Below, piece by piece: positions 33,202-44,847 of a stretch of DNA of 64,000 bases (position 1 is the stretch's first letter; each line of letters starts with the position of its first letter). The position numbers and the translations under genes were made by a program. A model generated the notes under the pieces. That model saw only the letters and a list, made by a program, of their open reading frames with translations. It made no database searches and was not told where the DNA came from. The stretch spans positions 1-64,000 of the forward strand of contig JABCPU010000322.1 of assembly GCA_016800925.1 (NCBI GenBank), read 5' to 3'. The stretch comes from Suillus spraguei (taxonomy: Eukaryota > Basidiomycota > Agaricomycetes > Boletales > Suillaceae).

Positions 33202-36200
33202 CTGTAGAGTTATGACCACAACTTCATCACGCATCCCACCCTCCAACAAATCAAAGCTATTTGAAGTGATGGTCACACTAAATTTGGGGTCGCGAAGCTA
33301 TATTGTGACATATGGTAAAATAAGAAAAAAAAAACAAGAAATCACTGTAGACAACTTATTAGTGTGACCAACAATCATTATATAAAGTGTTTGCTGTACG
33401 CCTGCACTGTCCTTTCCCAAAATAAGGGATCTCTTTGCTTGCCTCTCCTCCCTCACCCATGTTCAATGCTTCAACACCCTGAATACTATGTCCTGCAACT
33501 TCTGACTTGTATGCCTCCGCCTCGTTATGTGTGATAAGTGAGCCGTTATGATCGACAATGTAACCTGCTGGTGGGTCCTGGCTGCCATCTGCAATATGCT
33601 GTAAGACAGCCTCGACTGCCACATCACTTCCATCCAAGGTGTCAGCATCGTCCGTGAATGCTGGCTTTTCATCTGCATCTGCAACACCATGCTGCTCTGT
33701 AAGTTTATATTGGCAAGTCAAAATCTTCATCCAGAGGTCTGGCTCATTCTTCTGCATGTCCCGAAGTCATTGCAAGGCCTCACAGCTTGTAAGGCTATCA
33801 AACGAGAGGTTGAACAATGGACTGGCATGGCAAGATGCAAAAGCCTGGAATATGAAGCCATCAGGACATTGTCAATTATTTTTATTTGAAAGTAGAAACA
33901 AACCTGCTTAATAACTTCAGGTTTGTTGATGGGATGGTATCCATTCAGTAGCCACTGTACTGAGCAGTCGCGCAGGGTGGGCAATGTTGTATTGAGCCAC
34001 ATTGCAGATGGAGTGTCTTGTTTCTTTTGCAATAAAGCTAATGCTTCATTTACAATATCAGCGTGTTGGGAGCATTTCACCACCAGCTTGAAGGGACGCT
34101 GAACTCCAACATTGCATGGTTGTGCATTGCCAGTGCAGTTTCCAGGGACGAAGCAATACTTAATCCTTGGGTATGTCTTGTTCAACCACGTCCAAAAAGC
34201 AATAGACTTGTGAACCGACCAAACATCAAGCTGTAGAAGACATTCTTGATCTGGAGGTGCTCCCAAAAGCTCCTTTTGGCGCATCCAATATGGCACTAAG
34301 ATGTCCGAAATGTAGCTACACATCAAGTCGAAAGTGGACCAATATGTGTCAGTGTTGGAGTAACAAAATTGAAATCCGAGTTGCTGAGCCTCCCGGTGCT
34401 GAGCAGACGTTGTTATTGGGAGTGAGCACTTCATTTTTCCACTATATATGATCTGGAAAGGTAGAGCATTGCCAGCTGCAGAGATTCCGACAACGGTAGT
34501 GAATGCCCACTTCTCATCTTGTCCAAGTGCAGTGACCTGTTTTGAGCCCTTCACCTCATATGTCGAAGTGTTGGCAGGCTGGTAGATATCATTCGTCTGA
34601 TCGATGTTGACATAGAAGCTGGGATGAAAGATTGTGCAGTCACGAATAGTGAGTGCGAGCCACAAGAACTGTTCAAGACAGCATTCTTCAGCGTTTTGGG
34701 GGATTTTTTGTGCAGTGCGAGTTGCACGATGATACGACCACTGGAGATGTTCAAGCAGGAACTTCTTGACCCATGACTCTGCAGTGAAAGCTTGAACCAT
34801 CCTTTGCGATGTGTTCGAAGATATGTGGAATGGCATGTTGGAGATGTGCAATAATGAGTCCACGACAGCATGTAATATCCAATGCAGTCCCAGCTTTGCG
34901 AAGCATACAGAGGTCCTTGACTATTATACTGATGACGTCAGGATATGGTGCAAGGATGGATTTGTGGGTGTTTTTGTCTTCTGGATGGGCACCACAATTA
35001 GCACGATCAAGGACTTTGTCAGTCCACCTTGAATATGTGCCACTACAATTGATCCATTGGCCAATGACTTGTGGGGTAAGTGTCTTGAATTTCACTGGGT
35101 CTAGCATCTTTACCGCCCTGTCAATTGCTTTCGGAGACATGCCATATCCTACAATAACTGCGGCACACAGGATCATATCCCACAACAGTGGACTCTGCCA
35201 GTTGACCCTTGAAGCAGGGTCAAGCTCTCGAGTTCATTTACGGCCGACCTGGTCCACTGGCTGTTCTTCCTGATGCTTTCGCTTCAATTCATGCCAGGGA
35301 TGAGAGGCTTCTGCAACATTCAATGATGTAGCCTCGCCTTGACTTGTATGCAAAGCGTCATTTACACTTTGAGCCTGTATCACATGTTAGAAAGTTGTAA
35401 CATAACTACGCAAATTGATACATACCGCTTTATCTCTTGCTTGTTGCTTTCTTTTCTGTTCAGTAGCATTCTGACGTTTGCACTCAACACATTTGATCTC
35501 CTTCACACGCAGAAAATGAGCATCACGTTCATGTTGCTCAATCTCCCAGGTGAATGGGATATTGACCTCCTTCAGATACTGTTCACAGGGTAACTTCTGG
35601 AAAAATTTGAACAATCCCCCATTGCCATCTTCATCTGATGTACGGAGATCAAGATGGACCTTGGCCTTCGTAGTAGATGTCTTGGCCTCCATAGTAGATG
35701 TGGACAAGTTTAAGTCTGATGATGGTTCAGGAGTGATGGCAACAACAAGTGCATTGGCATCCATTATCTCAATGTCTGAGTCCGTGTCTGACGAAGAATC
35801 ATTTGTTTTGCCAAGGAGCTGTCCAAAATACAATGAGAATGATAATGACAACAAGCTGATCAAGACTCACTTCACTCTTCTCAAGGTGACTATAAGCAAG
35901 AACCAAAAACTCTTCCATGCGCAAGATGTCTTTTGTGTCATCAGCAAACAGTGGTGTTTGGGATACTGCGTGATGAATGGTATTTAGAGCAGCAATTCCA
36001 CATGAATATGAATCATGTTGGGCCCCATGTGGCATACTAATGGCCTTGCAAAATGGCTTGAAGTTGTGCTGCTTCAGCCAACAATGAATGGCGTCAATAT
36101 CCACAGAAGGACAGGTCCAGTCAAGTGAGTCACCATAGCGTATTTCTTGCTGCGATGCATCAACTTCAAAGATGGCCCAGTGAAGATTGGAAATGTTGAT

Positions 36201-37346
36201 GGGGAGAATGATGTGTTGGAGGGTGCCATCACGAAGACAGTCACCAATATAGTGGAGACACTTGAAAGTGTTGTGTGTTGTGTACTCCTTCCATCGCGAA
36301 GCATCACATCGCAGTGCAGTAGATAGTGCAAGTGGTTCAATAGCAAGCCTGGCAAAATTTTCAGGATCAGAGAGCATGTGTTTATGTGTCACTGATGCAA
36401 TGAGAGCATCAATCAAATGCCCATTAATTTTGGAGTTGGTAAGGAGTGAAGTTAATTCAGATGATCGAAGAGATGCCTCTGCACCAAAACCTTTCAAAGA
36501 AACATCCCATGGAAGATGACCAAGAACATCTAAAATCTCTGTAACAACCATGAAACCATCATCATCTGCAGACTCTCGTCTCTTTTCGACCCAATCCCGT
36601 GCAGCCCACCATACACTTCGAGCATTCATGACCTGTGCCATAGAGTACCAATATGGTAGCACCCAGAATGGTAGTGGAGTTGTTGAGAATGCTGTGTGAA
36701 TAATGGAATGGTACCTGTCGAGCCATGCTTGTCCAAACAGTTGTTGAAGCTCCAATGAGAGCATGAGTGATGGGATAGGATGCAATAGAAAGTCTTTGGG
36801 AAGGTCAGAATTAGGTAAAGCATGGTTTTTAGAGAAAAATGTGGGGGCTGATCCTTTATCGACATTGTCAAATGCGAGGTTGATGGGAAGGTTGAGCAAT
36901 GTGTCGACAGAGAGATCTCGGGAAGGGATAGAAACGCAGATCCATGGTGGCATAGATTGAAGGCGCTTGATCTCCTTCTGTATGAATTTTGGGGGACCTG
37001 TCTGAGGAAATGAGCAGCTGCACGAGATCCATTCTGATGGGTCAAAACTGATGGACATGGTGAGGAAAGGTCAAACTCACATGGGATGCAGCCATCTGTC
37101 TTTCTTATCCATTGGAAAAATGCCCATGTCAGATGGCCCAAGGCAACGACCTGAGGATCTTTTGGTCCATGTCACCATTGAAAGGAAGAGGGAAGGTGGT
37201 TGCACCAAGTCAGGTTGCAAACCCATATCAGTTGGGATGAAGCTAATTTGGGTGTGTCACATGTCACAAGGAGCTATGAAGCTGCGAAGCTAAGGGTGAC
37301 TTGGTCACATCCCAAAGGGCACGAAGTTATGGTCGTAACTCTACAG
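33202..37346 (-). mobile_element. Complete TA-target DNA transposon encoding Ulp1-DDE fusion
   Basis: A 4,145-bp unit has terminal inverted repeats of about 24 bp beginning CTGTAGAGTTAYGACCA, with two mismatches between ends, one of them a CpG transition. It is flanked on both sides by TA (33200-33201 and 37347-37348). A TA duplication and a DDE_1-type transposase point to the Tc1/mariner superfamily, pogo side. The only gene inside is on the minus strand and, after splicing three short introns, joins a Ulp1-type cysteine protease to the transposase. Point lesions make it inactive. Confidence 0.82.
33359..37058 (-). pseudogene. Spliced Ulp1 protease-DDE transposase fusion gene, inactivated
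   Basis: Exon 1 (37058-35871) codes a C48/Ulp1 protease: His in ISNLHWAIFEVD, Asp in IRYGDSLDW, Gln and Cys in GAQHDSYSCGIAALN. A 52-bp intron (35819-35870) is in phase and joins it to an acidic linker with SSSDTDSDIEIMD and CVECKRQ. A 51-bp intron (35375-35425) leads to exon 3: GRK, TGA (35234-35236), TRELD, then a helix-turn-helix-like region, a frame change near 34790, and the DDE domain. First Asp is in FYVNIDQTN and second in LLQLDVWSVHKS. The third position reads QPCNVGVQR, where DDE_1 relatives have Asp. A 59-bp intron (33845-33903) leads to NLSFDSLTSCEALQ, TGA (33767-33769) and an acidic tail ending at 33359. SUMO-processing function and coupling to transposition are inferred only. 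Confidence 0.82.
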
Positions 37347-37348
37347 TA

Positions 37349-37706
37349 GGACAATAAAATGATCCCTTTTCATGCCTTTCACCTGCCCATACCACAATAT
37401 CAGCCACCTGTTTAGCCTTTGATTTGGATTGTCAATCCTTCAAGCCTCGACATTGACAAAAAAATCTTTGGAGTCCTATAAATCCTTCGTGGGCTTCCCA
37501 TGACAGTCATGGACCTCATTTTGCACTCTATCTCGCACAAGGCCTCCATGCTACCTTGGAGAGAAGCTTTTTTTCGAAGCAGGGCCCTTATCCAGTTTCT
37601 CAATGTGTTGGATGCTGATGAGCAAGCTGTTGAGTTGCACACAAGTCTCAGACACGTTCTGCGAAGTAATACCAACTCAGGTTTTACAGTGAACCTGCTG
37701 ACAAAC
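37349..37706. other. Unrecognised stretch between transposon and LTR
   Basis: A plus-strand frame starting MTVMDLILHSISHKAS at 37500 looks protein-like (ALIQFLNVLDADEQAVELH) but matches nothing I recognise. It runs into the LTR at 37707. It may be the truncated end of a gene. Confidence 0.35.
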
Positions 37707-39501
37707 TGTCATATACCATACATTCAGGTCTGATCCATGGACATCTGAACACCCAATCAACATCCATCCATATCTAATCCATATCCATATCTGACTCAGT
37801 CCATCCATCCGATCTGATCCACCCATCCAATCTGTGTTCATATCCGATCCATGTCCATATCTGATCCATGTCCATATCCGATCTGTGTCCATATCCGATC
37901 CATGCTCATATCCGAAACTATTCTCGCGCACCTGCGCGTTACTCCTTTTAGGTTAATACCTGTGTCCGGCTTTTGGTTATCTCTGCACCTCTGGCTTTTG
38001 GTTATCTTGACTTCCATCTTGATAAGATATTTCATACAAGTCTTATTTCTAAGTTCATAGCCTTGTGTTCTGCAATGCCTCAAACATAGCCTCGGACTAT
38101 CCTTACTGGCCTTCCGGCATGCTACCTACAGTATATAAACTTGTAGTACAACTCCTGCAGACCTCAGTCTGATTCATTGTTCCTACTTCTGTATATTCCT
38201 TTGATTACTCTATATCCTGTTATCATGTCTATATAACTCCATTTCTGTTCTTGCATTTGAGCTCTGGCCCTTGTAAGCTTCTGACTCAGGCCTATGGGAT
38301 TACTCCCTAGGCCGGAGCTTTGATCCTATGTCCTATAATCTTTTCGGACTTCATCCATCTCCATCTATCATCTGTTTCACCTCCGACTCTACCTTTGGTA
38401 GTCTTATATTGTCTGTTTCTACTCCGGACTGTTAAGACCGTACTCAAAGGTAGAGAGATTTGAAGGGCTTTGGCCTCAGTTCGTGCACTGTGCCCCTTTC
38501 CCGAGTAATGCCCCTTATTTCAGGGAGAAGTTATACGTCCGAAGATCCGGAAGGAGTTGCGTGACGGGTCCGGACGTCCGAGGGTATCGGATATGATACG
38601 TCTGAAGGTTATCCGGAACGTAGGGATAGAACAAAGATTAAGACTAGCTTCGGAACGAATTCCTAACTAGAAACTAGCAGAGATAAACTATCTGAAGATA
38701 GAGTCGGAGATATAGACTATAGGAATCAATCCCAGTCTCAGAAGATGACTTAGAGCAGAAAGTGGCTTAAGTCCGGAGGAAGCAGAATGAGCAGAATCTA
38801 AGATGATATTCGAACTAAGGTTCTACGGAGATTTACAAGTGGTTTATATACTGTAAGTATCTAAGACAGATAATCAACAAGTCCAGGACCGAGGGCTATG
38901 TACGAAGTGTAACGGAAGTCTATTAGTTAATGCATAGCGGATCAGTAAGCACGAATCGGAAATGAACACAGGTAACGGATCAGTGACATAGGACGGAAAT
39001 ATACACAGCCGGAATACCGGAAACAGGAGGAATGACGAAAGGAGATAGACGCTGATATACACAAGGGAGTTAAGGTGCGAGAAGTGAGCACATTCAGATG
39101 GGTGGTCCGGACAGGATCTGTGGACTGGACGGATATGGAATAGATCGGATCTGATCGGATATGGTCAGATCTGAGATTAGAAGTATGGTATATGACACGG
39201 ACCTTGTCCGGAGTAGTCTATACTATCTCCACACCATATTCGGACCTACTCCTCTCTAGTAGCCAACACTTCCTCTAAGATCCACAGAGCTATGCTCATC
39301 CAATCATCCAATCATCCGCTCCTCTGCTCCTCTGAGCTCCGGACCTTCGGACCCCTAGTCCTCCGGATCCATCCTATCCTATCCTCTGACATCTATGGAT
39401 CATCTTTCCCTCTGGAGCTCTGCTCCTATCCTGCTCTGGACTTTGTCCAGTGGTCCATTTTTCATCTGTTCTACTTGGAGCTTGTTCCAGTAGTGTTACC
39501 A
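37707..39501 (-). mobile_element. Family-C-related LTR, truncated and carrying a nested LTR
   Basis: Begins TGTCATATACC, as at 785, and follows that copy closely through 38429. It is interrupted by a family-C solo LTR and resumes at 39203 with CTTGTCCGGAGTAG. It stops matching near 39501, without the expected GTAACA end, so its right end is deleted. No matching target duplication can be found. Confidence 0.8.
38430..39197 (+). mobile_element. Family-C solo LTR nested in a related LTR, duplication CGGAC
   Basis: 768 bp, TGTTAAGACCG...TATATGACA, flanked by CGGAC at 38425-38429 and 39198-39202. The host sequence is continuous with the copy at 785-2253 once the insert and one duplication are removed. 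Confidence 0.92.
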
Positions 39502-39604
39502 AGTAATCTCCATAGCCTATTTGATAAGAGGCTGTAAAACCTTCAGATCCATATACTGCTTTGCATCTGAAAAACAATGCTTCGTCTACTTTGGCAATTC
39601 CATA

Positions 39605-41053
39605 TTAGTTGGTGGTGGCACCAGTGAACGGGGTTGAGGCAAAACCGATGCGCGACCATTTGGCATTGAACACAGTGTAGAAGCGCTGGAGGAATACGTA
39701 GCCATTAATAAAGTCAAAACCTGCGCCAGTGGGTGTGGGAAGACTTTTAATGACGAGAAATATATCATTTGGATTGCCACATATAACGTAGTTGAGAGAA
39801 CGAGGCCAGATTTGTGCATTAGGCGTGAGACTATATTTTTTTCTGTGCTGTGCAAATGGTGAACAAGTGGTGTGAGGACTGACAGAATTGACGTACAGTG
39901 CCAATATAGAAGTTCAAGTCATCTAGGATAGTGTACTGAGCAGTGGAAATCTGGAGAAGACCAAGTGCCACATTCACAGTACCGCTGGTTAAAGTCTTGT
40001 ACTTCTCATAGGCATCTATCAAATGCTGATGAGACCATTGTTACTCGCTGCACTCTAAATACACACCGGAGGCAATGTAAAGAAAGGTGCAACCACAATC
40101 CATGATGCCAATTGTGAAGGGCATGATTTTTATATTGCCATAGGTGATCTCCTGCTTGATACCCCAATTCAGCAATGAGCTGGGGGTGGGGATGATACGA
40201 CTGAAACAAAACAATTACCATCAGTCGGGATTGATCCAGAAGCCGAGGTGCCTTATGTATATGTCAGGGATGGCTTCACCAAAGTGAAGTTCTCCATCGT
40301 TGACTGTATCTGTAATGATGGGTTTGAAAAAGATACCAACAATGGGATTAAAAATGGCGTCTTGCTGAACCAGGTAGTCAGTGACGCTTGGGATCGTATC
40401 TCCTAGTGAATTTGTTGAGATGCTGAGGCTTGACATTGTAGGCCCGATGCCAAGGATACCGTCAAAACCGATGCCTTGCGAAATAGAAGCAACACCGATT
40501 TGCATCCCATCAATGGTGAGCACATTAGTGAGAGATACTGTATCTTTGAATATAGTTCCTATAGATACTAATCATAGGTATTTTCAACTTATGATATTGT
40601 TGTATGTCATACCTTCGAAGAATCCAGAACTGTATTGGACCACCACAGGCTCTTTAAGGTCGACACCAGTGCTACTCACGTACTTAGTGCTGGCACCAAC
40701 CCATGTGATCACACTATAACTGTCGACAATCAAGTTGTCTTCAATAATACATTAGCAGCCACATATTTTCTCAGTGTTGAACTTACAGGTTATGGGGGGA
40801 TAGCCAATTTTAACTGATATGGTGTAACCCCAATCAATGTTTATCAAAGGGACCTTCTCCTGATTACGTCGGTCATGTGTGCTGTATTCCATGAAGGCCA
40901 CCACGTGAGCTTCATCATACCACAAGATCTCAGTAACATTGGAGAATGGTAGCCTCCTGGTCATGGGTAGGGTGATGGGGAATTGTGAACTTCAACGGGC
41001 GATCCCATGATTGAGAAAGCCAGAAGTGCCAATAAGGATGCAATGGAGGACAT
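39605..41053 (-). pseudogene. Secreted pepsin-type aspartic peptidase (A1), decayed
   Basis: Start at 41053 (MSSIASLLALLAFSIMGSP) gives a good signal peptide, with a TATATAAG box about 30 bases upstream. The propeptide is broken by a missing C after HNSP. Downstream, LPFSNVTEILWYDEA and ISVKIGYPPIT lead through a 48-bp intron (40739-40786) into YNLIVDSYSVITWVGA. A 54-bp intron (40559-40612) precedes DGILGIGPTMS. Later come SLLNWGIKQEITYG, GIMDCGCTF and NAQIWPRSLN, ending GFASTPFTGATTN at 39605. The order matches basidiomycete secreted aspartic peptidases (polyporopepsin type). Both catalytic motifs differ from D-T/S-G: the first reads DSY, the second DCG. No acceptable splice joins the exons near 40205. 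It is most likely a pseudogene. Confidence 0.75.
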
Positions 41054-41099
41054 GACTTATTGGAAAGTCATATCATACTGGCTTATATACGTGATAGTG

Positions 41100-41860
41100 A
41101 ATGCAATGGCAATGTTGAGCCATGTCAGTCCCCCTTGAAAAGTGATGACGTTGATCCTGGCGTGTTATTTCTGAATTTCAGTGCCATGAGTTCTTGCTGG
41201 CGATTATGTTGATTGCAGTGCATTTACATAGTCATATATATTAAAATATATTACAATATATGACGATATCTTCTTCTCACCAGTTCTCTGATGCAGCTGG
41301 TGTCATACATTGGGGTTATCAATATTTAGGACAGGTTTATATGTTGTGCAAAATGTGAAGAAAACATTTGAAATTTAAACTAACATAAAACTAGGTACAC
41401 AACTTCAAAATTTGCCAGTATTTTATGTGTAATACAAAATGAGCCCATAATGCTATATTGATGCATCCAAACTGGACTAGCATCAGTAAACCACAAATTT
41501 TGTCACAGACATCAACATTTTTGACAGTTCCCACAGTAACCCCCAGCACTCACAGAACTCACAGCAAACTTCTCCCAGGCATCAACATTGGAAATATTTC
41601 CAAGTCCAACATTTGTATATGTTTGTTCAGGTGATGGTGCGCTGACTGGCACAAAAGTTCAACTTGTCGACAATGTTCTCTGCCTCCATGAAGCATGTTT
41701 CTTTATTTAAAATTTCAGGTGCGCAATGATTTTTTATTCTAATCTTGTTCTTTACATTTAAACAAAACTATTCTAGGATGATCTCTTGCTAGACTCATTA
41801 TCTTGCTTGTTTATTGAGGTGCGCAATTATTTTTTCGTTCTAATTAGATTCATTCTCTCA
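41100..41860. other. AT-rich intergenic stretch, no gene
   Basis: Low GC, with short ATATATTAAAATATATT runs near 41235-41265. There is a duplicated GAGGTGCGCAAT / TTCAGGTGCGCAATGATTTTTTATTC motif (41716 and 41816). No reading frame with a domain is seen. Confidence 0.5.
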
Positions 41861-42020
41861 CTCACTGCTTTCCCTCTCTCATTGCTCTCACTCGTCACTA
41901 CTCTCTTGTCCGCTCTTGCCTGCTCTTGTCCACTCTCCCTTGCTCTTGTCCACTCTCCCTTGCTCCTGTCTGCTCTCATTTGCTTTTGTCCACTCTTGTT
42001 TGCTCTTGCTTGCTTCTCCT
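41860..42020. repeat. CTCTTGTCCACTCTCCCTTG minisatellite
   Basis: Seven or eight imperfect tandem units of about 20 bp (CACTCTCCCTTGCTCTTGTC and variants), followed directly by ATGACAACAATGATG-type triplet-rich sequence up to 42185. Confidence 0.75.
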
Positions 42021-42191
42021 CCTCCTCTGACGCAACGACAATGATAACGCAATGACAATGATGATGTGATGACAACAACAATGATGCAATGACAACGAAA
42101 CAATGACAATGATGATGCAACAATGATGATAACGATGCAACAACGATGCAATGACAATGACAACAATGATGCAATGACAATGACAACAAAG

Positions 42192-42192
42192 C

Positions 42193-42262
<70 letters not shown>
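42192..42262. repeat. (CAA)n microsatellite
   Basis: About 23 uninterrupted CAA triplets. The minus-strand frames read poly-Cys, poly-Leu or poly-Cys/Val and are artefacts of the repeat. Confidence 0.97.
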
Positions 42263-42867
42263 CAATTGATGTCCCATAGTTTGTACTTAACATCTAGAAT
42301 AGTAGTTTCTCATTTTGCAATGCATTTGTTTTCATTTACTTTTATGTGTAACTTTAGTCGCAAACAAGCAATTTCTAATATATTCTGTGTAACTAGAGGG
42401 AGCTCTGGGAAGCTCTGTACAGAGATTTACAGAGATTGGCCTGTCTGTACAGAAGGGACCAGGCTGTGGCACTGTACAGCTCTGCACAGAACATTGTGAT
42501 TTACTGATGTAGGATACATCATCTAAGTGGACTATCCATCATCCAGATGGATGTATCCTTCAACACATCCATGGTGGATCCAAAATTTTGGTTCTCGGAA
42601 CTTTCCAGGCACTGTTGGGAGGGGTCAAATACCAAAACCATGGCAGCTATTGGTGAGATAGATCTTCATTTTTGTCTTGATGATGGTTGCTCCTGATCCG
42701 GTAGCTACTGGTGAGATAGATCTTTATTTTGTTTGACTTCGAGAGAACCATTCATCCAGAGTGCACTGAGACTTGTGTCATGTAAGTCAACTTGTCGTCA
42801 TGTGATGTTTGTATTCTCAAGTGACAATTTTCCCATTGACTCTAGAGCACACTAAGTCTTGTATCAC

Positions 42868-43020
42868 TAGTGCTGCCAAAGTCTGGTTCAGTCCAGTTCT
42901 TGGGCCTCTGAATGTGAACCCCGAACCGGACCATCGGTCAGGTTTGGGCAAGGAGTATGAACACTGGACTGGACCTTCGCAAGGGTCCAGTTTGAGTTCA
43001 GAACACATTTGAATGCTTGA
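42868..43020. repeat. Family-F dispersed repeat (TAGTGCTGCC, GAACC/GGTTC-rich)
   Basis: Begins TAGTGCTGCCAAAGTCTGG and consists of alternating GGTTC, GAACC, GGTCCAG and CTGGACC words. Similar units start at 45951 and 50488, and inverted ends GCAGCAGCACTA lie at 52447 and 52570. No coding content. It behaves like a short non-autonomous element or foldback repeat. Confidence 0.65.
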
Positions 43021-43480
43021 ATGCAACATATAATTTGCAAAAAAAATCATAAAAATTGACAAAACCAGATGAGTTCACACCTCTGGCAAAGTGTGCACCT
43101 CACTGTGCCTTTCTCGCACTTTTCATGTTTGACCGCACTTCATCATGCTTAATTGCGTGCATGCTTAAGCATGCCTCAGAGGTGCTCGGGTGCACATGTA
43201 ATAGTGGAGAGGTTAGGGATTTCTCAAGCGAGCCTCATGGTGTCTTAGTAAGCTCATTTTTCTTATCATATAATGGACCCTTGTCATGTAATTTTCCCTC
43301 AGTCATTCCCTCATCCTTCTTTTGGATAGCGGCTGAGGTATGCACTTACTGTCATTAATATTTACTCTATATCTGACTATGCAGTAGCGTAGTATACACC
43401 GCTTTTACTTAGTTTTGTCAAAAATTACATGAAAAAATTGATATAAATGAGTAACCGCACAACATCCATGAGGGGGTATT

Positions 43481-43955
43481 TGTTACGAACTGGGGGTGGC
43501 GTCACCAGCGACAGTGAAAAGACACAGACGGTCTGCTGGGAAGTTCCTACAATGTCCAAAAGAGGACAGGGTGAAAGTACAAGGAACGCGTTCCAAGTAC
43601 GATCAAGTTTCAGCCTCAAAGACAAGTCTTAGAGGTATCCGAGAGAATAGAGACTAAGGCTAAGGAGTGCTTAGACTTAGAGACGATTCAAGACGACTTA
43701 GGTTGGAGACCTAAGCGAAGGGAATTCCAGGTAAAACCCAGTAAGATTAAAGTAGTAAATCTACTATAAGTACATCGTGCTTAAATAGGCCAATATGTGC
43801 GCACGGACCAAGAGAGACGTGAGAATGTAAGTGCATATCCGAAGAAGGAAGGCAACTATAGTACAAATGCGTTGAGCATATGAGTCAGAGTCATGTTACG
43901 TAATATACGAGGTAAATGAAGTAGAAAATGAATAGGGGCACGTACGATTGTAACA
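43481..43955 (-). mobile_element. Family-A solo LTR, duplication GTATT
   Basis: 475 bp, TGTTACGAAC...GATTGTAACA, flanked by GTATT at 43476-43480 and 43956-43960. It has the same orientation as the LTRs of the complete Gypsy element, with scattered differences from them, so it derives from an older insertion. Confidence 0.93.
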
Positions 43956-43991
43956 GTATTCACGAGCAGCTGCAAACTCAGCTTGTGCTGT

Positions 43992-44652
43992 TGTAAAGAT
44001 ACAATCTAGCCTGAGCTGTAGATAAACCACTGCCTAAGCTAGTATATGAGTCTTGTGCTCCTCCTAGTCTGCTTCACTTGCTAAGGCAAGAATGTTCAAC
44101 CCTAAAGGGGGATGCCAGTTAGTATAGTCAAGCTAATGTCAAACAAAAGTGTGATAATGGTGCCGCAGTCAGTGGTGATGCTGCCAGAACTACTGGGTGG
44201 TTCCAGAGCTAGACACTAATCCTGACCTATAGTACGGTGAAAATATGGTACTGTATATGTGCCGGCTATCAAGTGCTTATATCCTATTTCATATGTAACC
44301 AGAATGTACAGGTGAGATCAGTAGCGCTCAGGTGAGGTCACTGCCAGTATGTAACATAGTGTGAGGCAACTGTGGCACAAGGCGACATGTAATAAGGCTT
44401 GCTGTGGAATCAGTGATAAATGGTCATGTACAAACTACGCACCAAATGGAACTATGTGGACAAGGCAAGGACATGGATGGACATCAGATCGAGAATGTGG
44501 ACCAGCAAGTCATTATGGTATGTGGTAAGCATGTGATGCTGGCGGCTCGTGCTAAAGGGGCTAGATGGCCATAGACAAGTGGATCCTTCTATAGACGTGA
44601 GATGTGTGTCAAAGGATAGGGTTTCAAGGTCAGTGTCAATATGTTTGTCACA
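43992..44652 (+). mobile_element. Family-B LTR, diverged
   Basis: Starts TGTAAAGATACAATC and ends CAATATGTTTGTCACA, the diverged counterpart of AATATGTTCGTTACA in other copies. It is shorter (661 bp) than intact family-B LTRs. Flanks CTGT and GCGG do not match, so deletion or rearrangement has occurred. Confidence 0.7.
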
Positions 44653-44847
44653 GCGGCAACTCAGCACTGACTGCAGCACCACTCTTACACTACGGTTTGA
44701 CAGTAACTTGACTATACTAACAGGCATCCCCTTTTAGGGTCGAACATTCTTGCCTTAGCAAGTGAAGCAGAATAGGAGGAGCGCAAGACTCACATACTAG
44801 CTTAGGTCATGGTTTATCTACAGCCCAGGCTAGGTTGTATCTTTACA
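44653..44847 (-). mobile_element. Family-B LTR end fragment, inverted
   Basis: Matches the last 190 bp of minus-oriented family-B LTRs, ending GGTTGTATCTTTACA at 44847. It lies tail-to-tail with the plus-oriented copy just before it. Confidence 0.7.

Noticed and set aside
41888..42277. Minus-strand frame with a poly-Cys run
   Set aside because: It is the (CAA)n microsatellite and the adjacent minisatellite read through; no protein signature.
43992..44847. An 856-bp non-autonomous element with 150-bp inverted ends
   Set aside because: The two ends are opposite-orientation family-B LTR pieces; the plus-oriented one has its own end at 44652 and no matching target duplication surrounds the whole.
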